DNA of 46,517 nt from an uncultured Bacilli bacterium (lineage in GTDB: Bacteria; Bacillota_I; Bacilli_A; RF39; UBA660), in contig CAKOXX010000011.1 in NCBI GenBank assembly GCA_934130405.1, positions 1 to 46,517 on the forward strand. Reading direction: 5' to 3'. The notes under the pieces are model-generated. The model saw nothing but the letters and a program-made list of their open reading frames with translations, was not told the origin of the DNA and ran no database searches. Within the stretch, counting starts at the first letter, position 1; each line of letters starts with the position of its first letter. Made by a program: the position numbers and the translations under genes. Below are positions 1-8,130 of the stretch, piece after piece.

Positions 1-177
1 GCATTAAATGATGCTAAGAGTTTCTTAAGAGGGGAGTTAAGTAAAAGAATAGATATTAGACATACTCCAGAATTAACGTTTATATATGATGATTCTATCG
101 CTTATGGATCTAGAATTGATGAAGTATTAGAAAAAATAGAGGATGAGAAGAATGAATTATCAAGTTCTAATAAATAG
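1..177 (+). CDS. rbfA: Ribosome-binding factor A, C-terminal part
   Basis: The window opens inside this frame; 58 codons and a TAG remain. The segment reads AKSFLRGELSKRIDIRHTPE and then LTFIYDDSIAYGSRIDEVL, the usual end of RbfA: a helix with FLR, the LR-TPEL strand and the final D-S helix. RbfA binds the 30S subunit late in assembly and acts on the 5' region of 16S rRNA (family knowledge). The last 26 bases overlap the next gene, which contains TruB; rbfA-truB is a classic pair in Firmicutes, so the context supports the call. The 5' part lies outside the window. Confidence 0.9.
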   Translation, partial: ALNDAKSFLRGELSKRIDIRHTPELTFIYDDSIAYGSRIDEVLEKIEDEKNELSSSNK

Positions 178-1525
178 AGAAAATGAATATGAAAAACAAG
201 ATTTTCAAAATGCTAAGTATGCAACTTATACTAATAGTTTAGGAGAAGATATCATCTTAGAAAAAAGGACATTACAAGCATTTTTTAATCTACAAAGTGA
301 ATTTATGGCAGATATTAAACTAGATATAAATAGTGGGTATCGAACAATAGAAGAACAAGAAAAAATTTATAATGAGGATAAAACTTATGCGGCAGAACCA
401 GGTTTTAGTGAACATCATTCTGGACTTTGCTTTGATTTGTTTTTAATTGATAATGGGGTAGTAGTAGATGATAATGAAACACTAAAAAGTGATAAGTATC
501 AAGAATTTTTCAAAAAAGTAGAGAAGAAAGCTAGTAAATATGGACTTATTTTAAGATATCCATTAGGTAGAGAAGTAATAACTACTTATCCATATGAGCC
601 TTGGCATTATCGTTATGTTACTATTTCTACTGCAAAGATTATTTATGATAAGAAAATAACTTTAGAAGAATATCATAGGTTATTTCGTCGTAGTGGTATC
701 TTATTACTTAATAAGAAAAAAGGTATGACTTCAAGAGATGTAGTTAATATAATTAGTAAAAGACTTGATACTAAGAAAGTAGGACATAATGGAACACTTG
801 ATCCGTTAGCAACTGGTTTATTAGTAGTAACTATTAATAATGCCACTAAAATTAATGAGTTTTTAACTGCATATGAAAAAGAGTATGAAGCGAAAGTACT
901 TATTGGAACTAGAACAGATACAGGTGATGTTACTGGTAAAGTTTTAGAAAAAGAAGAAGTAACTTTATCAAAAGAGCAAATAGTAAAGATGATAAATGAA
1001 TTTCCAAAAGAGTATTTGCAAGAAGTACCAATCTATTCAGCTGTTAAGATTAATGGAAAGAAACTATATCAATATGCTAGAAATGGAGAAGCAGTAGAAC
1101 TTCCAAAAAGACAAGTTGAAATAAAAAGCTTAGAATTATTAGCAACTACTCCAACAACATTTTCTTTTAGAACAACCGTATCTAAAGGTTGCTATATAAG
1201 AAGTATGATTGAAGATATGGGAAAAATACTAGGAGTACCTCTTACAATGTCTGCTCTTAAAAGAACAAAGCAAGGTGATTTTTCTTTAAAAGATGCTTAT
1301 AATTTAGCAGAAGTAAATGAGAATGTAAAACTTATCTCTATTACAGATGCTTTACAAGTGAAGACTGAAGAGTTAGATAAAAGTTTAGCAAAAAAAATTA
1401 AATCTGGTAATAAGATAAAGATAGATGAGAATATGGTTTTATTCTTAGAAGATGGTAAAGAGCTAGCTTTATATTTAAAGATGGGTGAATATGCTAAACC
1501 CTTGAAAATGTTTAGTACTAAATAG
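152..1525 (+). CDS. truB: Fusion: VanY-type D-Ala-D-Ala carboxypeptidase (M15) + tRNA pseudouridine-55 synthase TruB
   Basis: One uninterrupted frame of 457 codons carries two complete enzymes. Residues 1 to ~178 are an M15B/VanY peptidase: SGYRT, SEHHSGLCFDL (zinc His and Asp) and EPWHYRYV (catalytic Glu, zinc His), ending with the family's usual TLEEYH. Residues ~181-457 are TruB: GILLLNKKKGMTSRDVV, then GHNGTLDPLATGLL with the catalytic Asp, then GCYIRSM. TruB makes pseudouridine 55 in tRNA; VanY-type enzymes trim the D-Ala end of peptidoglycan precursors. I chose ATG 152, not ATG 143, because AGAGG lies about 10 bases upstream of it. There is no ATG, GTG or TTG in frame before GILLLNK, so TruB cannot easily start alone. 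No signal peptide is visible, so the peptidase half would stay in the cytoplasm. Confidence 0.9.
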   Translation: MNYQVLINRENEYEKQDFQNAKYATYTNSLGEDIILEKRTLQAFFNLQSEFMADIKLDINSGYRTIEEQEKIYNEDKTYAAEPGFSEHHSGLCFDLFLIDNGVVVDDNETLKSDKYQEFFKKVEKKASKYGLILRYPLGREVITTYPYEPWHYRYVTISTAKIIYDKKITLEEYHRLFRRSGILLLNKKKGMTSRDVVNIISKRLDTKKVGHNGTLDPLATGLLVVTINNATKINEFLTAYEKEYEAKVLIGTRTDTGDVTGKVLEKEEVTLSKEQIVKMINEFPKEYLQEVPIYSAVKINGKKLYQYARNGEAVELPKRQVEIKSLELLATTPTTFSFRTTVSKGCYIRSMIEDMGKILGVPLTMSALKRTKQGDFSLKDAYNLAEVNENVKLISITDALQVKTEELDKSLAKKIKSGNKIKIDENMVLFLEDGKELALYLKMGEYAKPLKMFSTK

Positions 1526-1539
1526 GAAAAATCTTCTTA

Positions 1540-1568
1540 TTGTTAAATGTCAAAGATTATGATATTAT
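1540..1568 (+). promoter_or_regulatory. Probable sigma-A promoter of the leader ORF and surface protein operon
   Basis: TTGTTA (1540-1545), a 17-base spacer and TATTAT (1563-1568). It lies just after truB and before the leader ORF at 1618. An 11-base inverted repeat with one mismatch brackets it (1533-1543 and 1595-1605). The boxes are imperfect, so this is a prediction. Confidence 0.45.
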
Positions 1569-1617
1569 TAAGATGTCAAGAATACTGATAATAGACAATA
1601 GGAAGTAGGTGAATAGT

Positions 1618-1722
1618 ATGTGTCCAATAACTGAAGTTAACTATAAATTAACTTGGGGGGGGGTACTTACTAATCTAGGAAAAAGACTTGCTTTCTTTTA
1701 TCGTGGAATAAAGATAGATTAA
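1618..1722 (+). CDS. Short leader ORF (34 codons) with a nine-G tract
   Basis: ATG 1618 follows a good ribosome site (AGGAAGTAGGTG, 1600-1611). The peptide begins MCPITEVNYKLTWGG and ends LAFFYRGIKID. Codons TGG GGG GGG G lie in a run of nine G (1655-1663), very unusual in this AT-rich DNA. In the nine-G frame translation runs to TAA 1720-1722, inside the left arm of the terminator before the surface operon. With eight or ten G the frame stops within about five codons of the tract (TAG or TAA). It resembles no known protein. Function as a regulatory leader is inferred from position. FFYR recurs in the ORF before the homologous gene at 46398. Confidence 0.55.
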   Translation: MCPITEVNYKLTWGGVLTNLGKRLAFFYRGIKID

Positions 1723-1753
1723 ATACTATAGGTAGTATAAATCTATCTTTTTT
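1710..1753 (+). terminator. Intrinsic terminator/attenuator before the surface protein operon
   Basis: Left arm 1710-1728 and right arm 1733-1750 pair over about 17 bases with one mismatch or bulge, followed by a T run to 1753. The stop codon of the leader ORF (1720-1722) is inside the left arm, so a ribosome ending there would cover it. The next gene starts 33 bases downstream in the same direction, which suits an attenuator. Confidence 0.7.
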
Positions 1754-1785
1754 GTGTAATACTAAAATAGAAAGAGTAGGTCTCA

Positions 1786-3570
1786 ATGATGAAGAATAAA
1801 AGAAAAAATTTATTAATATTACTATTTCTAATGTTTATAACTGTTTTAGTAATTGGAGTAAGTTATGCCTTACTTACAAAGAATATCATCGGTGGTAACA
1901 ATAAAGTTGTTTATAAAGTAGGAGACTTAGAAGTCAAACTAGATGAGTCTGGTTCTAAAGATATAAGTCTAACAAATGCTATGCCAGAGGAAGATAGTGA
2001 AGGATTAACTACCGAACCGTATAGTTTCTCCATAGTAAATAATGCGACAACAGATTTGAAATATACAATTTACTTAGAAGATGATACTGATGCTAAGAAT
2101 AGTTGTGGAACTAATTGTGAGTTAGTACCATATAACTTTGTTAAATATAATCTATCAAGTGATAGTACTTCTTTAAAAACCAATAATTTATCATCTTCAT
2201 CAACAGAATTATATACAGGAACAATAACTTCTAAATCAACTGATAAATTCAATCTAAGAGTATGGTTATCAATTGATGCAGATAACACTGCTATGAATAA
2301 ATACTACTTTGGAAAGATAAAAGTAGCAATAAATCAAGGAGATGACTATTGTATCAGAAATGGTTTTAATACTTTATCAGATTGTATGCTAGTGATGAAT
2401 AATCATGAAACATCAGTAGAGACAGCAAAACAAAATATAACTAACAAAGGAACCCCAGACTTTTCTAAGACAGCAACAACAGATGAAGGCTTATATATGG
2501 CAGAAGACGATGAGGGAGCAAGCTATTATTATCGAGGATCAGTAAAAAATAACTATGTGTCATTTGCAGGATTTATCTGGAGAATCATCAGACGTAATGG
2601 AGATGGAAGTATCAGAATGATTTATTCTGGAAAGAAGACGAGTGATACAGCTTCGGATGCTACAATAGGTTATATTCAATATTCATCTAAATCTTTTGCT
2701 CCAACATATGTTGGCTATAAATATAGTGAGAAATTCATACTACATGAAAATAATAATTTAATATCTTACAATTGGTTTACTAATACTTATAACTATAGTT
2801 TTAGTACAGCATATACGTTTGATACTTCAGCAAATAAATTTGTTTTAACTGGTACAGTAAAAAAGTTAACCTGGAAAGATAATCATGATGAAATAGTAGC
2901 AAAAAACTTATATAGTTGCTTAAATTCAAGTTGTGAAATTATCTATAAAATAACAGGCTACTATAGTGACACTTTAATGCAAGTACAGCCTATAATATAC
3001 AATGTAGAAAACTATCAAGATACATTACTGAATGATGTTAATTCAAAAATTAAAACTGTTGTTGATAAATGGTATAAAAATAATATTATTAATTATTCAG
3101 CTTATTTAGCAGATGAAATATTTTGTAATAATAGAGATTTGTTAAGCGGTGATGGTTATAAAGAAGATAGGCATACATTGTATAAAACTCTTGGAAATTT
3201 GGAATCAAATAAGACACCTACTTTAAAATGTAGTAATGAGGTAAATAAATTTTCAGTAAAAAACGAAGTTGCAAAGTTAGATTATCCAGTAGCATTAATA
3301 ACAGCAGATGAAGTGGCAATGGCAGGTGGTGTTGTTGATAAAACAAATAGTGAATATTATTTATATAATAATCAAGATTATTGGACAATGTCACCTTCTT
3401 ATTTTTCTGATGGAGTTGCTAGAATTACTTTTGTTTTCAATACAGGAAGTTTAATTACATACTGTGGAATTACAGATCATGGTGGAGCAAGACCGGTAAT
3501 AAATTTAAAGTCTGATGTAAAAATATCAAGTGGAGATGGAACATCAATCGCACCATATAAGATTAAATAA
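1786..3570 (+). CDS. Surface protein with SipW-type signal, TasA/camelysin-like domain and DUF6273-like C-terminal domain
   Basis: 594 residues. The N-terminus is Lys-rich, then a hydrophobic stretch ending VIGVSYALLTK, like the SipW-cognate signal class of TasA and camelysin; cleavage after SYA is likely. Residues ~40-185 form a beta-rich region (KVGDLEVKL, YSFSIVNN, FNLRVWLSIDADNTA) like the camelysin/TasA fold. Residues ~245-594 hold one large module beginning YYRGSVKNNYVSFAGFIWR and ending YWTMSP, then GGARPVINLKSDVKISSGDG. First of three tandem paralogs, 17 bases before the next. No sortase motif or C-terminal membrane helix is seen. ATG 1786 and ATG 1789 are both possible starts. It is probably exported and cell-surface associated; its role is unknown. 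Confidence 0.75.
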   Translation: MMKNKRKNLLILLFLMFITVLVIGVSYALLTKNIIGGNNKVVYKVGDLEVKLDESGSKDISLTNAMPEEDSEGLTTEPYSFSIVNNATTDLKYTIYLEDDTDAKNSCGTNCELVPYNFVKYNLSSDSTSLKTNNLSSSSTELYTGTITSKSTDKFNLRVWLSIDADNTAMNKYYFGKIKVAINQGDDYCIRNGFNTLSDCMLVMNNHETSVETAKQNITNKGTPDFSKTATTDEGLYMAEDDEGASYYYRGSVKNNYVSFAGFIWRIIRRNGDGSIRMIYSGKKTSDTASDATIGYIQYSSKSFAPTYVGYKYSEKFILHENNNLISYNWFTNTYNYSFSTAYTFDTSANKFVLTGTVKKLTWKDNHDEIVAKNLYSCLNSSCEIIYKITGYYSDTLMQVQPIIYNVENYQDTLLNDVNSKIKTVVDKWYKNNIINYSAYLADEIFCNNRDLLSGDGYKEDRHTLYKTLGNLESNKTPTLKCSNEVNKFSVKNEVAKLDYPVALITADEVAMAGGVVDKTNSEYYLYNNQDYWTMSPSYFSDGVARITFVFNTGSLITYCGITDHGGARPVINLKSDVKISSGDGTSIAPYKIK

Positions 3571-3587
3571 TAGAAAGGAGTTAACCT

Positions 3588-5399
3588 ATGAAAAATAAAA
3601 AATATATTTTATTACTAATTGCATCTTTGTTAGTAGTAATAATATTGGGTGTAACTTATGCTTGGTTAATCCAAACATTTAATAGTAATAAAATACAGGC
3701 CATGAGAGTAGGTACTTTTAAACTTTCTTTAGAAGAAGGTAACTCTCTTTCTCTTCCTTCTAGTGAATTCATGTCTGATGAAGACGGTTTAAAACAAGAT
3801 GGTTTTACTTTTAGTGTTGCTAATACTGGAAAGTTTACTGGAAGTTATAGTGCTTATTTAGATGATGATTCTATAAATAGTGACCAAACTAGATTAGATG
3901 ATAAATATATTAAATATAACTTAGAAGTAAATGGTACAAAAGGCAATTCAGTAGCACTTAATAATAGAAAAATCTATGAAGGGACACTTGCTAAAGGAAA
4001 AACAGATAGTTTTGTTTTAAGAATATGGCTAAATAAAGATGTTAATGGTGATATTGGTGGACAAGTATTTAAAGTTAAATTAAGAATAGAAGTTAATCAA
4101 GAAATAACACCAACTCCAGTAGCAGAAAAGTTACTAGCAGGAGTAGGAAGTAATGGTTCAATAGATACTAGTGACTCTGAACAAACCTTTATTACGGGAA
4201 CAAATCCTAACAATTATATCTGGTATAGTGGAAAATTATGGAGAGCAGTATCAATTGATACATCTGATAATTCAGTAAAATTAATAACTCAATGGGATAT
4301 ATCTATAATATCTTATAATGTTGTTGGAAACAGTTTGTTCAAAGGAAGTTATATGGAACAATGGCTAAATGATACGACTGTAGATGGCTTTCTAGAAAAT
4401 CTTCGTGAACCGGAAAAATTTATAAAGATGGACAGTGTGTGGAATAATACGATTACTACAGAAACAACTAAACCAGCAAAAACAACTTTAGTAACAGATG
4501 CAGTTGGCTTGTTAAATATGTATGAATACACAATGAGCCTTAAAAATGCCGATTATAAAACTGGTTATTTGAATAATGGACTAAATTGGTGGACGATGAC
4601 TCCGAGCGATTCTAACAACATATATTTAGTTAATGATTATGGAGTAGCACCTACTATGTATTCATCAAGAAATACTTTTGGAATAAGACCAGTGATAAAT
4701 TTAAAGTCAAATATTAAAATTGTCAGTGGAAATGGTACCAAAGATAGTCCATATCGTTTAGAGGGTGATAATGATAAAACATTATCGGGAACACTACTTT
4801 CAAGAAGATATAGTGGAGAGTATATAAGCTTTGGTACAAGTGAAAACAATTTATATAGAATAGTAAGTCATGAAGATGGTAATGGCACTAAAATAACAAG
4901 TGCATTTCCATTAAAAGAAAATGGAACATTTAAAACTATTACTTATGGTGATAATTCTATATTTTCAGTTAACAATAATATTGGTCAATATTTGAATTCG
5001 CAAAGTTATTTATTAGATAATAGTAAAAATATGCTTGTTGAATCTAATTGGTATTTAGGAAAATTCAATGATGGTGATAATTACAAATTAGCAAAATACA
5101 AATTGAGTGATATGACAGAATTAAATGAATATGTTACAGCTAAAGTAGGACTACTAAGAGTGGGGGAATTAATGTGTGGTCATTTTAACAATAGATACTC
5201 TAATAATAGTTATTGGACTATAACTAAGGAAGATGATGCTAATGTAAGAGGAAGTAGTACTACCGGTTATACTTATGCATATTCATCAAGCGATTCAACT
5301 GTTGCAATCAAACCAACCATGAATCTAAAATCAAATGTAGTTATAACTGGTGGAGATGGAACTAAATCTAATCCATTCACCATCGCTTTGAATCAATAA
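3588..5399 (+). CDS. Surface protein with SipW-type signal and two DUF6273-like modules
   Basis: 603 residues with a strong ribosome site (AAAGGAG). The signal-like start ends ILGVTYAWLIQ. Residues ~40-175 are TasA/camelysin-like (RVGTFKLSLEEGN, FTFSVANTGKF, FVLRIWLNKD). Two related modules follow. The first begins GVGSNGSIDTSDSEQTFITG and IWYSGKLWRAVSID and ends WWTMTP...GIRPVINLKSNIKI. The second begins SGEYISFGTSENNLYRIVSH and ends YWTITKEDD...AIKPTMNLKSNVVITGGDG. In each, the stretch between the W-T-M-T/I box and the R/K-P-x-x-NLK box differs strongly between copies, while the flanks are nearly constant. Long stretches match the next gene at the DNA level. Function is unknown; a binding or adhesive role is inferred only from export and modular variability. 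Confidence 0.75.
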   Translation: MKNKKYILLLIASLLVVIILGVTYAWLIQTFNSNKIQAMRVGTFKLSLEEGNSLSLPSSEFMSDEDGLKQDGFTFSVANTGKFTGSYSAYLDDDSINSDQTRLDDKYIKYNLEVNGTKGNSVALNNRKIYEGTLAKGKTDSFVLRIWLNKDVNGDIGGQVFKVKLRIEVNQEITPTPVAEKLLAGVGSNGSIDTSDSEQTFITGTNPNNYIWYSGKLWRAVSIDTSDNSVKLITQWDISIISYNVVGNSLFKGSYMEQWLNDTTVDGFLENLREPEKFIKMDSVWNNTITTETTKPAKTTLVTDAVGLLNMYEYTMSLKNADYKTGYLNNGLNWWTMTPSDSNNIYLVNDYGVAPTMYSSRNTFGIRPVINLKSNIKIVSGNGTKDSPYRLEGDNDKTLSGTLLSRRYSGEYISFGTSENNLYRIVSHEDGNGTKITSAFPLKENGTFKTITYGDNSIFSVNNNIGQYLNSQSYLLDNSKNMLVESNWYLGKFNDGDNYKLAKYKLSDMTELNEYVTAKVGLLRVGELMCGHFNNRYSNNSYWTITKEDDANVRGSSTTGYTYAYSSSDSTVAIKPTMNLKSNVVITGGDGTKSNPFTIALNQ

Positions 5400-5419
5400 A
5401 ATTAGGAAGGAGGAAACTA

Positions 5420-7231
5420 ATGAAACTGAAGAAAAGTTATATTGTAACAACTGTTTTGTTAATTGCAATATGTCTTGTAACTTTAGTAGGTAGTAGTTAT
5501 GCTTTATTTACTAAAACTTTAACAGGTACTAAGAAAGTGTCAGTCCAAACAGGTACATTAAAAGTAGATTTTACGGAAGGAAATAGAATTAACCTATCAA
5601 ATGTAGCACCAATGTCTGATAGTGATGGAATGAATACTACACCTTATACATTTACTATTACTAATAGTGGAACAATGAGTGCTTATTATACGATTCGTAA
5701 TGAAGAAGATAGTTCTAATACTTTGAATAATAAATATATAAAGTATCGTTTGATAAGTGACAGTTATGACTCGGGTATTAAAACTTTAAATACAATGGGT
5801 AATGGTTATTATATGTTGAGCTCAGAAAGCTCATTATCCGTGGGACAAAGTATTACTTATAAATTATATCTATGGCTATCGTCAGAAGCAGATAATACTG
5901 CACAAGGACAGACTTATCAAAGTAAAATAGTTGTTCAAAGTACAACAAATAGTATAGGTGATACCGTTGCTACTACCTTATTAAAAGGAGTAGGAAGTAA
6001 TGGTTCAATAGATACAAGTGACTCTGAACAAACATTTATCACGGGAACAGATCCTAATAATTATATTTGGTATAGTGGGAAGCTATGGAGAGCGGTATCA
6101 ATTGATCTATCTGATAATTCAGTTAAGCTAATAACTCAATGGAATATATCATCAGTATCATATAGTGACTGGTCCGGAAGTACTGACTTTAAAGATAGTT
6201 ATATGGAACAATGGTTAAATGATACCAGTATTGATGGCTTTTTGAAGAATTTGAGAGAACCAGAAAAATTTATAAAGATGAGTACTTGGAATAATACTAT
6301 AGGTACAGAAGATAAAAGACCAGATAGCACAAATGTAGTAAAGGATTTTGTTGGTTTGTTAAATATTTATGAATATAAAATGAGTTACAATGGTACAACA
6401 TATGAAAAAGGATATCTAAATAATGGTCTATGGTGGTATACTATGACTCCAACAAGTAATAACACTTTATTTTGTGTCTATCATGATGGAATTATTGGAA
6501 ATGATCAAATTGCTTATAACATAGGAGTTAGGCCTTCAATCAATTTAAAAGGAAATGTGAAGATAGCATCAGGTAGTGGAACCATTGATTCACCATATAG
6601 ACTGGATGGTGATAACGATAATGCAACAACTGGAACGCTTCTTTCAACAAGATATAGTGGTGAATATGTAAAATTTGGTGTAGGAGAAAATAGCTTATAT
6701 AGAATAGTAAGTCATGAAGATGGCATTACTACTAAAATAACTTCTGCTATCCCGTTAAAAGATAATGGTGTTTTTAAACAGATAAATTTGGATAGTAAAT
6801 ATTCTATAGATACTAAAATTGGTACATTTTTGAATAATGAATATTTATCTAATTATATAAATTCTGATAATTTAAATATGATTGTCGCTGATACGGTTTG
6901 GTACTTAGGTACAATACAATATAATAATTATAAATATGCAAAATATGATAATCCTACAACTAATACATTAACTGCTGATACCACAATAGCATCGGTTGGT
7001 CTTTTAAGAGTTGGGGAACTGATGTCAAATCAATTTGATAGATATGATAATAATATTAGATATTATGGTCTGAATTTTAATGTTACTCCAACTTCAAATT
7101 CAATGGTTGATATTTCTGATTCAACTATGATGGCAGGAATCAAACCAGCCATGAATCTAAAATCAAATGTAGTTATAACTGGTGGAGATGGAACTAAAAG
7201 TAATCCTTTCACTATAAAATTAAATAACTAG
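5420..7231 (+). CDS. Surface protein with SipW-type signal and two DUF6273-like modules
   Basis: 603 residues, same length and layout as its upstream neighbour, with a strong site (AAGGAGG). The start ends LVGSSYALFTK (SipW-cognate-type signal). Residues ~38-175 are TasA-like (VQTGTLKVDFTEGN, YTFTITNSGTMSAYYTI, YKLYLWLSSEADNTA). Module one starts KGVGSNGSIDTSDSEQTFIT and ends WYTMTPTSNN...GVRPSINLKGNVKIASG; module two ends GIKPAMNLKSNVVITGGDG. DNA around 5985-6080 and 7150-7215 is close to identical to 4135-4230 and 5320-5385 of the previous gene, which indicates recent duplication or gene conversion. Last gene of the operon: a strong terminator follows at once. Confidence 0.75.
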   Translation: MKLKKSYIVTTVLLIAICLVTLVGSSYALFTKTLTGTKKVSVQTGTLKVDFTEGNRINLSNVAPMSDSDGMNTTPYTFTITNSGTMSAYYTIRNEEDSSNTLNNKYIKYRLISDSYDSGIKTLNTMGNGYYMLSSESSLSVGQSITYKLYLWLSSEADNTAQGQTYQSKIVVQSTTNSIGDTVATTLLKGVGSNGSIDTSDSEQTFITGTDPNNYIWYSGKLWRAVSIDLSDNSVKLITQWNISSVSYSDWSGSTDFKDSYMEQWLNDTSIDGFLKNLREPEKFIKMSTWNNTIGTEDKRPDSTNVVKDFVGLLNIYEYKMSYNGTTYEKGYLNNGLWWYTMTPTSNNTLFCVYHDGIIGNDQIAYNIGVRPSINLKGNVKIASGSGTIDSPYRLDGDNDNATTGTLLSTRYSGEYVKFGVGENSLYRIVSHEDGITTKITSAIPLKDNGVFKQINLDSKYSIDTKIGTFLNNEYLSNYINSDNLNMIVADTVWYLGTIQYNNYKYAKYDNPTTNTLTADTTIASVGLLRVGELMSNQFDRYDNNIRYYGLNFNVTPTSNSMVDISDSTMMAGIKPAMNLKSNVVITGGDGTKSNPFTIKLNN

Positions 7232-7259
7232 TCTAGTAGTTTCTGCTACTAGATTTTTT
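7232..7259 (+). terminator. Intrinsic terminator of the surface protein operon
   Basis: An 8-bp perfect stem (TCTAGTAG / CTACTAGA) with a 6-base loop, followed by six T, directly after the TAG of the third surface protein. Confidence 0.85.
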
Positions 7260-7302
7260 CTTTGATTTTTGCTATTATATGAAAGAAGAAAGAGGTGGAA
7301 GT

Positions 7303-8130
7303 ATGGACCTATTGATAGTAGCAAAGGAAAAGGATAAAGACTTTTATCAAGACTTGGATGTCGCTGGTTTTATCTTTCCGTTAGAAGGCTTTGCTATGGA
7401 TTATAAATATAAATTTACTCTTGATGAGATAGAAGAATTACGTTGTAAAGATAAAAAGTGCTTTGTAGTGATGAATAGAATGTTTTTTGAAAGTGACTTG
7501 GATAATTTAGTTGAAACACTTTCTAAAATAGATAAGATGAATCTAGATGGAATACTTTATTATGATGATTCATTACTAGAATTAAAGTTAGAAAATAACT
7601 ATAAAACTAATTTATATCTTAATAAAAATTATATGGTTACTAACTCTGATACTTTAAACTTTTATCATCGTAAAGGTGTTAAGGGAGCGGTATTATCTAA
7701 TGAAATAACTTATACTGAAATTAATAACATTGGAAATAATACTACATTAGAATTAATGCAATTATTGATTGGTTACCCTGTTGTTGCTACTAGTAGAAGA
7801 AGTTTAAATACTAATAGTGGAAATAAAAAAGACTTAGAAGTAGTAGAACCTAAGTCTAATCAGCATTATTTCTTAATTGAAGATGAGTTTGGTAGTAGTT
7901 TTATCTCCTTAAAAAGATTTAATGGTTGTAAATATCTTGATGACTTTAAAAAGATAGGTATTAATTATGGAATAATTTATCAAGATGATTTAGAAAGAAA
8001 AGAACTTATTAACTTAGTAGAATTACTTAACCAAGGAAAAATTAAAGAGATAGATGAATTACTTGGTCGTAATAGGGGATTTTTAAATAGAAAGACGATA
8101 TATCAGGTGAAGAAAGATGGAAAAAATTGA
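7303..8130 (+). CDS. trhP1: U32-family-like protein, TrhP1/YrrN-type tRNA hydroxylation factor
   Basis: 275 residues from ATG 7303 (MDLLIVAK), which has AGAGGTGG at good distance; ATG 7279 lacks a site. It resembles the short U32 partner YrrN: VAGFIFPLEGFAM, a barrel-like order of strands (DGILYYDDSLLELKL, NLYLNKNYMVTNSDTLNFY), and no Cys-rich U32 signature. It overlaps the next U32 gene by 14 bases, as yrrN and yrrO are paired in B. subtilis. In that organism TrhP1 and TrhP2 act together to form 5-hydroxyuridine at tRNA position 34 (established for B. subtilis). The call rests mostly on the pairing; sequence similarity to U32 is visible but weak. Confidence 0.65.
   Translation: MDLLIVAKEKDKDFYQDLDVAGFIFPLEGFAMDYKYKFTLDEIEELRCKDKKCFVVMNRMFFESDLDNLVETLSKIDKMNLDGILYYDDSLLELKLENNYKTNLYLNKNYMVTNSDTLNFYHRKGVKGAVLSNEITYTEINNIGNNTTLELMQLLIGYPVVATSRRSLNTNSGNKKDLEVVEPKSNQHYFLIEDEFGSSFISLKRFNGCKYLDDFKKIGINYGIIYQDDLERKELINLVELLNQGKIKEIDELLGRNRGFLNRKTIYQVKKDGKN

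Noticed and set aside
1540..1611. RNA hairpin hiding the leader ribosome site (1533-1543 with 1595-1605)
   Set aside because: The left arm overlaps the predicted -35 box and would not be in the transcript, so only a DNA-level role was kept.
1786..7231. Diversity-generating retroelement acting on the surface proteins
   Set aside because: No reverse transcriptase, accessory gene or template/variable repeat pair was seen in the window; only the variable-segment pattern is present.
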